The notes: generated by a model not told the origin, from the sequence alone. Shown: positions 1 through 10,059, counted from the stretch's first letter. The stretch: 64,000 nt of DNA from Rothia terrae (GCF_012396615.1 NZ_JAAXPV010000011.1:28998-92997); one strand, 5' to 3'. Made by a program: numbers and translations.

Positions 1-917
1 CGAGGTTCACCTGCCGTGAGCTCAACGTTTTCCAACAGTTCGGTGCGATCTGAGTAGTCAATACGTTGCGGTTCTGGGATATCAACCATGCCGTGGTCTG
101 CGGTCAACACCAGCAAGACGTGGGCTGGTAAGCGTTCTGCAAGCCGGCGCATATGCAGGTTGAGTTCTTCAACCTGTTCGATCCATTCCTGAGAGTCCAC
201 ACCGTATCGGTGGCCAGCTTGGTCAATTTCACCCCAGTACATGTATACAAGCGAGGGCTTGCGGGCTGAAAGAATACTGTGTGCCATAGTGACGCGTGCA
301 CTGGCTGTTTGTGCATGGATAAAGCGTCCGCCGCGCAGTCCGGCTTCGCTCAAACCTGTCCCCTGATATTTTGAAAGCGATACGGTGGCGACGTCGCACT
401 GATTTTCATAGCGCTCAAAAACTGTTGGGTAGGGTTGCCAGCTGTGCGGGTCAACGTTTTTATCCCAGCCAGAGAGCTGGTTCATGACCTGGTTATTATC
501 CGGGTTGCGAACCTCATAGCCTGCAACGCCATGAGTTCCCGGCGCGAGTGAGGTGCCGAAGGAGGTTAAGGACGCTGCAGTGGTTGAAGGGATTGCTGAA
601 TGAAGCGGGCCTAACGAGGGAACTTTCTTCAGGTAGGGTGCATAAGATCCGTAGCGTCTGAGCAGGTTTTCGCCAAAACCGTCGACCATCACAACGCATA
701 CGCTTCGATAAGAATCCGGGTTCAGCCCTGCATCCTTCAAGCGCTGGTAAAGCTCGAGGGTATCGTGCTGACCTGCACCGAGAGTTGGGTGGTCTTGCGG
801 GGTCAGGGAGCGCTGGGCAACGAGTGTTGCGGCAGATTCAAAGAGGTCAGCCACATTATTAGCTGCGTAATGCGGCGCAGTAGGGACGGGAGTTCCGCGA
901 AAGTCTGTGAGCGTCAT
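1..917 (-). CDS. Alkaline phosphatase / nucleotide pyrophosphatase family protein (3' end outside window)
   Basis: Metal-dependent phosphodiesterase of the alkaline phosphatase superfamily; the substrate cannot be told. The reading frame starts with ATG at 917 (MTLTDFRG) and stays open to the window edge, giving about 305 residues without the C-terminus. Visible signatures are CVVMVDGFGENLLRRYG near residue 75 (the metal-binding Asp of the first motif), PSTTAASLTSFGTSLAPGTHG near residue 112 (nucleophile Thr region), WGEIDQAGHRYG near residue 230 and TADHGMVD near residue 272 (Asp/His metal ligands). The start overlaps the stop of the upstream DUF5998 gene in a TAATG junction, so the two are translationally coupled. 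There is no signal peptide, so the enzyme should be cytoplasmic. Confidence 0.85.
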   Translation of the reverse strand, partial: MTLTDFRGTPVPTAPHYAANNVADLFESAATLVAQRSLTPQDHPTLGAGQHDTLELYQRLKDAGLNPDSYRSVCVVMVDGFGENLLRRYGSYAPYLKKVPSLGPLHSAIPSTTAASLTSFGTSLAPGTHGVAGYEVRNPDNNQVMNQLSGWDKNVDPHSWQPYPTVFERYENQCDVATVSLSKYQGTGLSEAGLRGGRFIHAQTASARVTMAHSILSARKPSLVYMYWGEIDQAGHRYGVDSQEWIEQVEELNLHMRRLAERLPAHVLLVLTADHGMVDIPEPQRIDYSDRTELLENVELTAGEP

Positions 918-1504
918 TATTTTGTTGCTTTCATGTGAGCTTTGCGAAGGGCGGAGGCGAATTTCTGGGCGCTTATAATTGCTGCGGCGCCGTCTGCACT
1001 GGCAGAAACACGCACCATGATGTCTTCTCTGACGGCTGATCCGGTGTACCCGTGTTCTGCAGCGCAGTGTGGGTCTGGGCAATCAGCTGGACCAGCATCG
1101 ATGCGTTGGGAGCCTGTCCATGCAATCGAAAGTTGTAGCTCGCTGGCGCGCATACCGGGTGCGTAGTGCTGAGGTTGCAGGTAGGTCAGGTTTGAGGTGA
1201 CGGTACCCAGTCGACGCAAGGGAACGATTTCTGAGTTGATATGGGCAGCTACGATAGAGCCCTCTTCATCCAGTTGCTGATCATCGAGATGCGCCACCAA
1301 AAGATGGGTATCGGTGAGAACTAAAACAGTGATGTGGCGGTGAACTTCTTCCCTGTCAATGTGGGTTTCAAGCTGCACCAGATGCGAGATGATTTCATCT
1401 GGCTCGAATACTGTAGCCACCTCGTCCAGCACCAATTCTGGGTAGAATCCAGCTCGCTTGATATCTTGTACCAGTTCTCGGATGGGCGGAACATTCTGAC
1501 TCAT
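917..1504 (-). CDS. DUF5998 family protein
   Basis: A 195-residue conserved actinobacterial protein of unknown function (MSQNVPPIRELVQDIKRAG start). The first third is charged and predicted helical. The middle carries the VHRHITVLVLTDTHLLVAHLDD strand-rich segment with a conserved His/Asp pattern, and the C-terminus has a CPDPHCAAEHGYTG segment with two Cys and two His. It is the first gene of a pair with the phosphodiesterase-family gene, joined by a one-base stop/start overlap. The same pairing recurs in actinobacteria as far as I recall, which suggests a joint role, but the function is not known. Family assignment rests on recognition of the sequence and its neighbour. Confidence 0.65.
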   Translation of the reverse strand: MSQNVPPIRELVQDIKRAGFYPELVLDEVATVFEPDEIISHLVQLETHIDREEVHRHITVLVLTDTHLLVAHLDDQQLDEEGSIVAAHINSEIVPLRRLGTVTSNLTYLQPQHYAPGMRASELQLSIAWTGSQRIDAGPADCPDPHCAAEHGYTGSAVREDIMVRVSASADGAAAIISAQKFASALRKAHMKATK

Positions 1505-1580
1505 CGGTCTCTTTCAGTTGCTGATGACGTGGTAATCTCACCTTATTTTACGCGGTGGCGCAAGCACCTGCCGTTTTGGG

Positions 1581-4370
1581 TTAGCTGCTCATTGTACGTC
1601 GGGCTGAATCGGTGCGCTGTTGCGGGTTTCCTAGTTTCATGTGGCACGCGACAACGGTGAGTTCTTCTGCGGCAACCATAATGGGGTTGAGTTCGAGGTG
1701 AGCGATTTCAGGGTGATTATCTTTGAGGGATGCTACCTTGGCGATGAGGTCTTGAAGTTTATCGACTCGCACGGCAGGTACTCCGCTGCTCCCCCACAGT
1801 TTGATGGCCGCCTTGGGGGTGCGCATCATGGTGTCGATGTCGTTAGACGTCAGTGGCGGAATACCGTGTGCCCAGTCATCCAGAAGGACGGTCGCATCCC
1901 CTGCCATGCCGAAGGAAACAACGGGACCCAGCAGAGGGTCTTCGAGTGCTCTCAGCACCGCAGTTTGACCGCCGGGTGCCTGTCGTTGCACCATCAAATC
2001 GAAGGTGCCAAAAGGGCTGAGCGAGCGATGCATCTGCTCAATTTCGCGCTCAAGCTCTTGGTCTGATTCGATGCCCAGACGTACGCCTCCGAGGTCGATG
2101 CGCCGCGCCATTTCAATATCTGTTGTTTTGAGGACGACGGGGTAACCTCCGAGCTCTTGCACGGCCAGCTGAGCTTCTTCAACAGTTTCAAATGCGATAG
2201 ACCTTAGCAGGCTTATTCCGTAGCTTTCAAGGATGCGGGCAGTAGCTTCTTGGTCAATGTCGAGAAGTTCTTCACCAGCTACGGACGGCATTAGCTCATT
2301 GATGAGTCGTTGAGCGGTTGCGGGCGATGCACCGTCGGGAAGCTCTGGAGTTCCTGATTCGCTGGTGCGCCATTGGACGTAGTTCATGACCGATGCCATA
2401 GCGTGAACAGCCTGCCCTGCGGATTCGAAACAGGGCAACCCTAGGATACTCGTTGTATCGTTAGCTGTATTGTCAGGGTCTTCTTCATTATCTGCAACTA
2501 ATTCATCGGTGTCAGTTGCAACAGATGCGTCCTTAAAGATTCCGCGTAGCACCTTGTGTTGCTCAGCGATTCCAGGGAACGAAGCCACCACAGGTTTGCC
2601 GCTGTCTTGAGAGCATTTGAGCAAAACCGTTGCAATCTCCTCGGCTGATACGGTGTGAGAGGGCATAAATGCCGCGAAAGCCGCGTCGATATCTGCGCCT
2701 TCTAGCGAACTCATAACAATGTCATACAGCACGTCCAAACCATCGTGTGCCAGGTCAATTTTTGCTTCCGAATTCTTGACTTCCACCCCGTAACGGGTAG
2801 CGCGCTCTGCAATGAGTTGTCCCAACGCATGAGCGTTAGACACCACAGCGACTCGGTTACCTTGAGGTAATGGCTGAGTCACAAGAATCTGACAGATATC
2901 AAGCATCTGGTCTACGGTGTCAGCGCGTATAACACCGGATTGCGCGAACATAGAGTCCAGCGCTTTTGCAGGAGCAATAGAAGTACGACCTGAATGCCCC
3001 GGTGGCAGCTGGCTACCTGTCACCTCATTAGTCGCAACCACTACTGGTTTAATGCGTGCAAGCCTGCGGGCAATTCGGCTAAATTTACGTGGGTTACCTA
3101 TAGATTCTAGATAAAGTCCGCAGACCTCGGTAGCGTTATCGTCCTCCCAATACTGCATCAGATCGTTGCCCGAAACATCTGCACGGTTACCAGCAGATAC
3201 CAGAGTAGACACACCAATGCCACGACGCACCGCCGAGTTAGACAGCAAGAGCCCCAGGGCTGACGACTGGGTGAAAATTCCGAGACTACCGGATACCGGG
3301 TCATGCTCGGTAAGCGTCAGGTCAAGTTTAATGTCGGTCGCCGTATTGATAACACCAAACGACGCCGGGCCAATCAGCCGCATCCCATAGGTACGCGCTA
3401 CACGGACCAGTGTTTTTTGGCGAGTACGTCCGCGCGCACCATCGTCGGCGTAACCTGTAGTCATCACGACGGCACCGCGCACCCCGGCGCGTCCGCACTG
3501 TTCAACTAGACCTTGAACCCGGTCAATCGGCGCATCGATGACAGCGATATCCACGGTATCTTCTATAGTTTCGAAGGACGCGTGTACCGGATATTTCTGT
3601 TCTCTAATATCTCCCGGGCACACCGCAAATAGATCACCGGTAAAACCTTCGCTCGCGATGTTGTCCATCAGTTTCCCGGCCCCGGACTCCCACGTGCTGG
3701 GATCCCCCATAACCACTACCGTTTGCGGTGCCAATAGCTCAGCAATGGAGCGAGCCTCAGCACGGTGTTCACGAGCCTCCATCACCTGTCGAGACCTCTC
3801 CGTAGGATCAATTTCAAACTGAACGTTGACAAACCCGTCATCGAGCTCACGTTTAACCTCGTACCCGGCGTCTTTGAACACGTTGAGCATCTTACGGTTT
3901 TGAGGCAAAACTTCAGCTGAGAAACGGACAATCCCCCGTTCCTTAGCAGCCGCCGCTAAGTGCTCCAACAAAATTGATCCGATCCCGCGCCCCTGATGCG
4001 CATCGGAAATCATGAAGGCTACCTCAGCTTCCTCTGGCACATGACTGCGATCGTATCTTCCAATACCAATCATTTCGTCGCCTAGAAAAAGCACGAATGC
4101 CACACGGTCATTGTGGTCAACCGTCGTAAAACGGGTAAGTTCTTTATCGCTGAGTTTCGGCTTGTACCCAAAGAAACGCAGGTAAATCGTTTTCTCAGAC
4201 TGCCCGGCATACATGGTTTCTAGCGCCTCGCGGTCTGTGGGCACCACCGGGCGCAAATGAGCCGTGGCGCCATCGCGCAAAACTACATCAGCTTCCCAAT
4301 GCGCTGGGTAAATGAAAGGAATCTCTGCCGTTGTTGGGTTCTTGGGGCTCGAGGGCTTAGAGGTGCTCAC
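1581..4370 (-). CDS. GNAT acetyltransferase fused to acyl-CoA synthetase (ADP-forming)-like domains (Pat-type)
   Basis: Large fusion resembling protein lysine acetyltransferases of the Pat type. I chose the GTG at 4370 (VSTSKPSSPKN), with AAAGG about 8 bases upstream, over an earlier in-frame start at 4436; this gives 929 residues. The N-terminal GNAT domain (roughly residues 30-185) has the acetyl-CoA loop HQGRGIGSILLEH. A CoA-binding Rossmann domain follows (QTVVVMGDPSTWESGAGK), then the succinyl-CoA ligase-like part and a C-terminal ATP-grasp half (GGYPVVLKTTDIEMARRIDLG). The loop that carries the catalytic His in active ADP-forming synthetases (usually SHTGA after SGRT) is missing here (SGRTSIAPAKALDSMF). 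The synthetase part is therefore probably a regulatory sensor rather than an enzyme. Likely role: acetylation control of acyl-CoA synthetases in the cytoplasm. Confidence 0.8.
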   Translation of the reverse strand: MSTSKPSSPKNPTTAEIPFIYPAHWEADVVLRDGATAHLRPVVPTDREALETMYAGQSEKTIYLRFFGYKPKLSDKELTRFTTVDHNDRVAFVLFLGDEMIGIGRYDRSHVPEEAEVAFMISDAHQGRGIGSILLEHLAAAAKERGIVRFSAEVLPQNRKMLNVFKDAGYEVKRELDDGFVNVQFEIDPTERSRQVMEAREHRAEARSIAELLAPQTVVVMGDPSTWESGAGKLMDNIASEGFTGDLFAVCPGDIREQKYPVHASFETIEDTVDIAVIDAPIDRVQGLVEQCGRAGVRGAVVMTTGYADDGARGRTRQKTLVRVARTYGMRLIGPASFGVINTATDIKLDLTLTEHDPVSGSLGIFTQSSALGLLLSNSAVRRGIGVSTLVSAGNRADVSGNDLMQYWEDDNATEVCGLYLESIGNPRKFSRIARRLARIKPVVVATNEVTGSQLPPGHSGRTSIAPAKALDSMFAQSGVIRADTVDQMLDICQILVTQPLPQGNRVAVVSNAHALGQLIAERATRYGVEVKNSEAKIDLAHDGLDVLYDIVMSSLEGADIDAAFAAFMPSHTVSAEEIATVLLKCSQDSGKPVVASFPGIAEQHKVLRGIFKDASVATDTDELVADNEEDPDNTANDTTSILGLPCFESAGQAVHAMASVMNYVQWRTSESGTPELPDGASPATAQRLINELMPSVAGEELLDIDQEATARILESYGISLLRSIAFETVEEAQLAVQELGGYPVVLKTTDIEMARRIDLGGVRLGIESDQELEREIEQMHRSLSPFGTFDLMVQRQAPGGQTAVLRALEDPLLGPVVSFGMAGDATVLLDDWAHGIPPLTSNDIDTMMRTPKAAIKLWGSSGVPAVRVDKLQDLIAKVASLKDNHPEIAHLELNPIMVAAEELTVVACHMKLGNPQQRTDSARRTMSS

Positions 4371-4469
4371 GTTAGGACCTTTACTCAGGCTAATAGTAAT
4401 AACCACCATCCTAGCAAGCTGTGGCGCATACCACATACTTTTTGCCGCTCGAGCCCCGGAATACGAAAG

Positions 4470-4501
4470 AGCCCCCTCTCGAATTCGAGAAGGGGCTCTG
4501 A
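4470..4501 (-). terminator. Rho-independent terminator of the surface-protein gene
   Basis: A 16-bp hairpin with one mismatch, AGAGCCCC...GGGGCTCT around a TTCGAATTCGA core, sits just after the surface-protein stop codon and is followed on the minus strand by TTTCG. It should insulate the downstream GNAT/acyl-CoA synthetase gene. Confidence 0.75.
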
Positions 4502-4513
4502 AAATCCTAAAAA

Positions 4514-6181
4514 TTAGGAGTTACGACGGCGACGTGAAGCCGCTACCGCGATCGCGCCGAGAGCAAGGATGCCAACGCCAGCTACAGCAACCTGAGTTGA
4601 GCTAAAGCCGGTGTAAGCAAGTGCACCGCGTGATGAAGTTGCAGGTGCCTGAGCCGCACTGTTTGAGGTGTGGCCCTGAACTGAGTAACCGGTGCTTGAG
4701 CCGTTACCGGTGTTACCGCCATCAGTGACAACCATGGAGGTTGCAGGTGAGGTGGTCTCTGCCACGGGTGCCTCAGGAGTTTCTTCAACAGAGGTCACAG
4801 TCGCGGGAGTCTCTGAGGGCGCAGGGGTCTGTGCCGGAGTCTCAACTGAAGTCTCTGAAGGAGTCTCAGAAGGCTTGGGGCTCTCAACTGCGGTTACAGT
4901 TGCGGGAGTCTCTGAAGGGGTTGCCGAAGGAGTATCGGAGGGTTCAGGAGTTTCTACCGGGGTCTCAGAAGGAGTCTCTGAGGGCGCAGGGGTCTGTGCC
5001 GGAGTCTCAACTGAAGTCTCTGAAGGAGTCTCAGAAGGCTTGGGGCTCTCAACTGCGGTTACAGTTGCGGGAGTCTCTGAAGGGGTTGCCGAAGGAGTAT
5101 CGGAGGGTTCAGGAGTTTCTACCGGGGTCTCAGAAGGAGTCTCTGAGGGCGCAGGAGTTTCCAAAGGAGTAGGAGGCTCTACCGGAGTCTCAGAAGGAGT
5201 AGGAGTTTCTACCGGGGTCTCTGAAGGCACAGGAGTTTCTGAAGGGGTAGGCGGAGTCACTGAGGAATCAGTAGGAGACTCTGAAGGCACGGGAGGAAGA
5301 GCCTCGCCGTCGCCGGTGCCACTACCCTGGTAGGTCTTCACAGCTGCAGTGCCGCCGGTGATGCCTTCAAGTGAAGTCAGTGACCAGTCGTTGAGCGCCT
5401 CCGCGACACCCGCATTAGGGGTTGAGTCGATTTCAACGTGTACCAGCTGACCCGCGGGAACGTTACCCAGGTTTACAACTAGCTGACCGGTGGTGCAGTC
5501 GGTTGATACGGGTGAGAAAGGCTGCCATGACTTGGGGTAGCCGTTTTCCTGTGAACCGATGCGAATGTTCAGGGTATCGCACTTGAGGGCAACATTTTCG
5601 GGAGTATCGGTGAGAACAGCGTTGTTCTTTTCACCGGGAACTTCAATAGCCCACTTTGCAGAACCGGTAGCGGTGTTCCAGCCGTACTTTTCGGACTGAG
5701 TCTTTGCACCAACAACGGTGCCTGCACTGGGGGTGATCGCGGTTGCCTGACCGGTCCAGTTGAGAATGATGGGCTGACCGGGGGTTGCTGCCTGTGAAAC
5801 ACGTGCCTGAAGAGTCAGGGTGCCGTGAATGTTAACAGGGTGGGTAGCAACAAAATCTGAAAGGGTGACAACGATTTGACCGTTTGCAACGTTTGCTACA
5901 GCAACGACGTCGCCGGTTTCGTTGTAAAGGTTGAAGGTGGTTGCCATGGGGATCAGCTCGGCAGGCAAATCGAGGGTGAAGGTATCGCCAGGCTGTGAGT
6001 TATCGGGTACATGCCAGGTTGCGTCCAAGGTAAGGACGTCGCCAACCTTAATGTTCTGACCCTGAACGTTCACGTTCAGTACGGCGTTGGTGATTTCTTC
6101 TGCTCCAGCGGGCATTCCTACGAATGCTACGCCACCGAGTGCTGTGGTTGCTGCAATGAGGGCAGCTGTCTGCTTACGCAT
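4514..6181 (-). CDS. LAxTG-anchored surface protein with Ig-like domains and Pro/Ser/Thr/Glu repeats
   Basis: Secreted, cell-wall-attached protein of 555 residues. Residues 1-28 form a signal peptide (MRKQTAALIAATTALGG... ending AGA|EE). Residues about 30-290 hold beta-rich adhesin-like Ig folds like those of Gram-positive MSCRAMM proteins (LTLDATWHVPDNSQPGDTFTL). Residues about 300-490 are a low-complexity stalk of PSETP/VETP units, including two identical 55-residue repeats. The C-terminus has the sorting signal LAYTG, a hydrophobic helix and an RRRRNS tail, a class E type motif typical of actinobacteria. Likely job: adhesion or display at the cell surface; the ligand is unknown. It has its own terminator and a long upstream region. 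The stalk is prone to repeat-number variation. Confidence 0.85.
   Translation of the reverse strand: MRKQTAALIAATTALGGVAFVGMPAGAEEITNAVLNVNVQGQNIKVGDVLTLDATWHVPDNSQPGDTFTLDLPAELIPMATTFNLYNETGDVVAVANVANGQIVVTLSDFVATHPVNIHGTLTLQARVSQAATPGQPIILNWTGQATAITPSAGTVVGAKTQSEKYGWNTATGSAKWAIEVPGEKNNAVLTDTPENVALKCDTLNIRIGSQENGYPKSWQPFSPVSTDCTTGQLVVNLGNVPAGQLVHVEIDSTPNAGVAEALNDWSLTSLEGITGGTAAVKTYQGSGTGDGEALPPVPSESPTDSSVTPPTPSETPVPSETPVETPTPSETPVEPPTPLETPAPSETPSETPVETPEPSDTPSATPSETPATVTAVESPKPSETPSETSVETPAQTPAPSETPSETPVETPEPSDTPSATPSETPATVTAVESPKPSETPSETSVETPAQTPAPSETPATVTSVEETPEAPVAETTSPATSMVVTDGGNTGNGSSTGYSVQGHTSNSAAQAPATSSRGALAYTGFSSTQVAVAGVGILALGAIAVAASRRRRNS
4811..5140 (-). repeat. Two tandem 165-bp units in the surface-protein stalk
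   Basis: The unit starting CTCTGAGGGCGCAGG at 4811 recurs at 4976 with a period of 165 bp, and a partial third copy starts at 5141. Each unit encodes 55 residues, and the two full copies look identical at both DNA and protein level. This points to recent duplication or active homogenisation. Confidence 0.9.
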
Positions 6182-6887
6182 GTCTCTCCTTGTTGTATGT
6201 TCGCGGTGCGAATTCGGATTAACATCGGGGCATGTAGATCCTTGAATCTAACCGTCAGCGTTTTCTTCCAGGTGTTACTGACGATGAAATTTTCCCTTTT
6301 AATCCGCGACAGGTTGTCATCGCGTGATGTGGGGGATATATGCGGGGGACATTTTGAGCTTTCTTCCCAAAACTCAAACAGCACATTTAAAAGAATACAT
6401 TTATATCTACCGCAAAATAAAGAAAACCACAGAAGTGTTTATTGGATTGTTTAAAAATGCGATTTATTACTAAAAATCCGCGAGATAACAAGGATTTTTG
6501 AGGGTTTTTTAGGGGACATTTGTAGACCTGTTGGCAATTCTTGTCCCCTTTCGCCACCTATAATTTAAATCAGCAACCTCTCCAAAAACCAATATTTCAT
6601 ACTCTTTTTCCTCCACTAGTTACGCACCGGTAAATATATTTCTAGACCACCTACAGCGACCAAACACTTCAATGGGACTTTATTTTTCATACTCGACGAT
6701 AAAGGTGGCTTTCGTGCCATTTTTTAAAAAACTAATGCCTCACTAGGTCATATATCTCATGTATGGCATTCCACTCACGCAAGCACAGCTAGTCACCTCT
6801 ACCCTGTAAACTAGAATCAAGCGTTCTCTACCCATAAGAGCACTTTTTCTATCCATGTTTTCTATCCACGCAAGCTGAAGGACGTTC
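6182..6887. other. Long AT-rich intergenic region between divergent surface-protein gene and parC
   Basis: About 700 bp with no convincing gene; the short frames here have no ribosome site or coding bias. It must hold the promoters of both flanking divergent genes. A 10-bp direct repeat GGGGACATTT lies at 6345 and 6512. A possible -10 element TAGAAT for parC lies near 6810, but I see no good -35. Confidence 0.6.
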
Positions 6888-9509
6888 ATGGCACGGCGCT
6901 CATCTAAAAACGTTGTTGACAATTACCCCGAGGACATCGTTGAGAACATCGTTGATATCGACGTTTCAACCGAGATGGAATCCAGCTTCCTGGAGTACTC
7001 CTACTCGGTGATTTACTCGCGCGCACTGCCCGATGCCCGCGACGGCCTCAAACCCGTGCAGCGTCGCATCCTATATATGATGCAGCAGATGGGTTTGCGC
7101 CCCGATAAAGGCCATGTGAAATCTGCTCGCGTGGTGGGCGAGGTCATGGGTAAACTGCACCCGCACGGTGATGCCGCTATTTACGATGCGATGGTGCGCC
7201 TGGCGCAGCCCTTTGCGATGCGTCTGCCTCTCGTCGATGGTCATGGCAACTTTGGTTCGTTGGATGACGGCCCGGCGGCATCGCGCTACACCGAAGCTCG
7301 CATGGATTCCGCAGCTCTTGCGCTCACCAACAACTTGGACGAGAACGTCGTAGATTTTGTGCCCAACTACGACAACCAGTTCATGCAGCCCGCTGTTCTG
7401 CCCGCCGCGTTCCCTAATCTTTTGGTCAACGGTGCAACCGGTATTGCGGTTGGTATGGCTACTAATATGGCACCGCATAACCTGCGCGAGGTTATTGCTG
7501 GCACGCGTCATTTGCTGGAAAATCCCGAGGCAACTCTGCCTGAGATTATGAAGTTTATTCCCGGCCCTGATTTACCGTCGGGCGGCGTCATTGTGGGCAC
7601 CAAGGGTATTAAGGATGCGTATGCCTCCGGACGCGGTATTTTCAAGACGCGCGCGAAGGTCAGCATTGAACAAGTGACCGCTCGCAAGCGTGGCATTGTG
7701 GTGACCGAATTGCCGTACATGGTTGGCCCTGAAAAGGTCATCGAGAAGATTAAAGACGGCGTTAATAATAAGAAGCTCGTGGGTATCTCTGATGTTCAGG
7801 ATTTCACGGATCGCAAGCACGGGTTGCGCCTTGTTATTGAGGTAAAGAACGGTTTTGATCCCCACGCGGTGCTGGCTTCTTTGTATAAGTACACTCCGCT
7901 TGAAGATTCTTTCGGCATCAATAATGTGGCGCTGGTCGATGGTCAGCCGCAGACACTTGGCTTGCTGGATTTGTTGCGCGTCTACGCGAACCACCGCATT
8001 GAGGTAGTGCGTCGCCGTACTGAGCACCGTCTGGGCAAGCGCAAAGATCGCCTGCACCTGGTGAAAGGCTTGCTGGTGGCTATCGTCGATATCGACGAGG
8101 TTATTCAGATTATTCGCACTTCTGATGAAACTGCACAGGCTCGCGAGCGCCTGATGCAGATTTATGATCTGACCGAGGTACAGGCTAACCATATTCTTGA
8201 GTTGCGTTTGCGTCAGCTCACCAAGTATTCGCGCATTGAGCTTGAGGCTGAGCGTGATGAGCTGCAGGCTGATATTGCTGAGCTCGAGTCAATTCTTGCT
8301 TCAGAAACTAAGCTACGTGATCTGGTGTCTTCTGAGTTGCAGGACGTCGCTGATCTCTACGGTACGGATCGTCGCACCAAGATCACGAATAAGGACGATT
8401 TGGCTGAGGTTGCTGCGGCTGCCGGTGCTGAGCCTTCTAAGAAGAAGGGCTTGGGGCTGGCGCTTGAAATCGCTGACGATCCGAGCTGGGTTCTGCTGTC
8501 TACTTCAGGTTTGATTGGTCGTACCGTCGCGTCCAAGGGTGAGCTGACTCCGTTGAAGGAACCGGGCAAGCGCATTAAGCACGATGCGCTGGTGTCTGCT
8601 GTTGCAACGACGGCGCGCGGTGAGATTGGTGCCGTGACATCTGCCGGTCGCATGATTCGTGTCAACGTTATGGATTTGGCTCAGCTTGAAGATTCAGCGG
8701 GCACGCCCCTGCTCTCTTCCGGCGTAAAGGCTGCCGAGGTTGTTTCGCTGGCTAAGGGTGAGACTCTGATTGGCTTAGCACCCATCAATAAGGTTCTGGC
8801 ACTGGCGACTGAGCGCGGTGTAGTAAAGCGCGTCAACCCCGAGTACCCGCTCAACCGTGATGATTGGGAAGTGATTAAGCTGAAGAAGGGCGACCGTGTG
8901 ATCGGTGTTGCCGTGGCTGACGCTGGCGATGAGAACCTGACATTCGTGACTGAGCAGGCAAAACTGCTGACTTTCGATGCGTCTAAGGTTCGTCCGCAAG
9001 GACGCGCTGGTGGCGGCATGGCTGGTATTAAGGTTGCCGATGATGACAGGGTGATTGCCTTTGGTGTGACGGCTCCCGGTACTGACGCTCAGGTGGTCAC
9101 AATTACCGATTCGAGTAGTGATTTTGATCCTTCGGCTAAGGTCACCGAGTTGTCTGAGTTCCCCGCGAAGGGACGCGCGACAGCTGGCGTGCGCGCCCAT
9201 CGTTTTGTCACTGGCGAAAGCAAGTTAGAGCTTGCCTGGGTTGGTGTGGGTCCTGCCAAGGCAGTCTCTCCTGCCGGTGTTTCGCGTAAGCTGCCCAGTG
9301 AGTTCGGCGCACGCGATGGTTCCGGTGTTCCCCTGACTCAGGCTGTTGCGGCGATCGGTCCTGCCTATGCGGTCACTGAACCGCGCGTAGCCCCGGCTGC
9401 TGCGGCGGCGGCTTCATCAACCGTTGAGGACGCGGCGGGTCCCGCATCCGGCTCGGCTGAGGTTGAGACGCCCGTTGCTCTTGAACCCAGCGAGGACGCT
9501 CTCTTCTAA
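6888..9509 (+). CDS. parC: DNA topoisomerase IV subunit A
   Basis: Type IIA topoisomerase subunit of 873 residues that cuts and rejoins DNA during decatenation, working with the ParE protein encoded at 30864-32966. The N-terminal breakage-reunion domain has the catalytic Tyr134 in [10 protein letters not shown]. The drug-binding helix reads [10 protein letters not shown] (residues 91-100), so the usual Ser of the quinolone region is Ala96 while Asp100 is kept. A coiled-coil segment follows around residues 380-490, then a beta-pinwheel C-terminal domain. The canonical GyrA box is degenerate (GRAGGGMAG), which argues for ParC rather than GyrA. The ATG has GAAGGACG just upstream. The C-terminal tail is Ala/Glu-rich and probably disordered. 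Confidence 0.9.
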   Translation: MARRSSKNVVDNYPEDIVENIVDIDVSTEMESSFLEYSYSVIYSRALPDARDGLKPVQRRILYMMQQMGLRPDKGHVKSARVVGEVMGKLHPHGDAAIYDAMVRLAQPFAMRLPLVDGHGNFGSLDDGPAASRYTEARMDSAALALTNNLDENVVDFVPNYDNQFMQPAVLPAAFPNLLVNGATGIAVGMATNMAPHNLREVIAGTRHLLENPEATLPEIMKFIPGPDLPSGGVIVGTKGIKDAYASGRGIFKTRAKVSIEQVTARKRGIVVTELPYMVGPEKVIEKIKDGVNNKKLVGISDVQDFTDRKHGLRLVIEVKNGFDPHAVLASLYKYTPLEDSFGINNVALVDGQPQTLGLLDLLRVYANHRIEVVRRRTEHRLGKRKDRLHLVKGLLVAIVDIDEVIQIIRTSDETAQARERLMQIYDLTEVQANHILELRLRQLTKYSRIELEAERDELQADIAELESILASETKLRDLVSSELQDVADLYGTDRRTKITNKDDLAEVAAAAGAEPSKKKGLGLALEIADDPSWVLLSTSGLIGRTVASKGELTPLKEPGKRIKHDALVSAVATTARGEIGAVTSAGRMIRVNVMDLAQLEDSAGTPLLSSGVKAAEVVSLAKGETLIGLAPINKVLALATERGVVKRVNPEYPLNRDDWEVIKLKKGDRVIGVAVADAGDENLTFVTEQAKLLTFDASKVRPQGRAGGGMAGIKVADDDRVIAFGVTAPGTDAQVVTITDSSSDFDPSAKVTELSEFPAKGRATAGVRAHRFVTGESKLELAWVGVGPAKAVSPAGVSRKLPSEFGARDGSGVPLTQAVAAIGPAYAVTEPRVAPAAAAAASSTVEDAAGPASGSAEVETPVALEPSEDALF

Positions 9510-9521
9510 TTTCGGTTCGTG

Positions 9522-9561
9522 AAGAACCGGGGACACACAGTGGATGTGCCCCGGTTCTTTT
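9522..9561 (+). terminator. Terminator between convergent parC and GNAT gene
   Basis: Hairpin AAGAACCGGGG...CCCCGGTTCTT with TTTTATTT following on the plus strand. It overlaps the stop of the convergent GNAT gene by a couple of bases and may serve both directions. Confidence 0.8.
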
Positions 9562-9985
9562 ATTTAAATCGCGCCAAGGTGGTGCACTCGTAATCGCCAA
9601 TAGGAATGAAACCGAGTGATGTGTAGAAGTCGATGACGTGCTGGTTGGCGGAGAAAGCATCGGTGGTGAGGTATGTTTGGCGTATTTTAGCGTTTTCGAT
9701 AACTACGAGGAGTCGGCGCATCAACTCGCTGGCGATGCCTTGACGTTGATGGCTAGGCAGTACGAGTAGGTCTTGAATATAGGCAATCGTCAGTCCGTCG
9801 CTCACAACGCGCACCATCCCTACCAGTTGAGTTCCGTCGAGAGCAGCACATACATACCAACTGTTAGCCACCATGGGTGCAAGGTTTTCTGGTCTCTGAG
9901 TATAGGCAGTCCACCCCACGGCGTCGTAGAGAGAAAGCAACTTTTCACAATCTAGCTCCTGGACGACACTATACGTAATAGCCAT
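9560..9985 (-). CDS. GNAT family N-acetyltransferase
   Basis: Single-domain acetyltransferase of 141 residues. The acetyl-CoA-binding motif A is LLVLPSHQRQGIASELMRRL at about residues 72-91, preceded by the strand LTIAYIQD and followed by the C-terminal signature VIDFYTSLGFIPIG. The acceptor substrate cannot be deduced. The gene stands alone, convergent with parC, and starts with ATG preceded by CAAGGAGACCGC, a good ribosome site. Confidence 0.85.
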   Translation of the reverse strand: MAITYSVVQELDCEKLLSLYDAVGWTAYTQRPENLAPMVANSWYVCAALDGTQLVGMVRVVSDGLTIAYIQDLLVLPSHQRQGIASELMRRLLVVIENAKIRQTYLTTDAFSANQHVIDFYTSLGFIPIGDYECTTLARFK

Positions 9986-10059
9986 GCGGTCTCCTTGAAG
10001 TGCTGCTTTGATGAGTATTCACAAGATACTACGGCTCGCTGGTTTCGAAGCACTGCTTT

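Noticed and set aside
4811..5140. Regular repeats as a possible CRISPR array
   Set aside because: The units are coding, contiguous and without variable spacers.
4692..5333. A 213-codon plus-strand frame opposite the surface-protein stalk
   Set aside because: It is the antisense of a PSETP repeat region; repeats with few T-A-G/A combinations stay open by chance. It has no ribosome site, and the real gene has a signal peptide and sorting motif.
7572..8192. A 206-codon minus-strand frame inside parC
   Set aside because: Shadow of a conserved essential gene, with no start signal or family.
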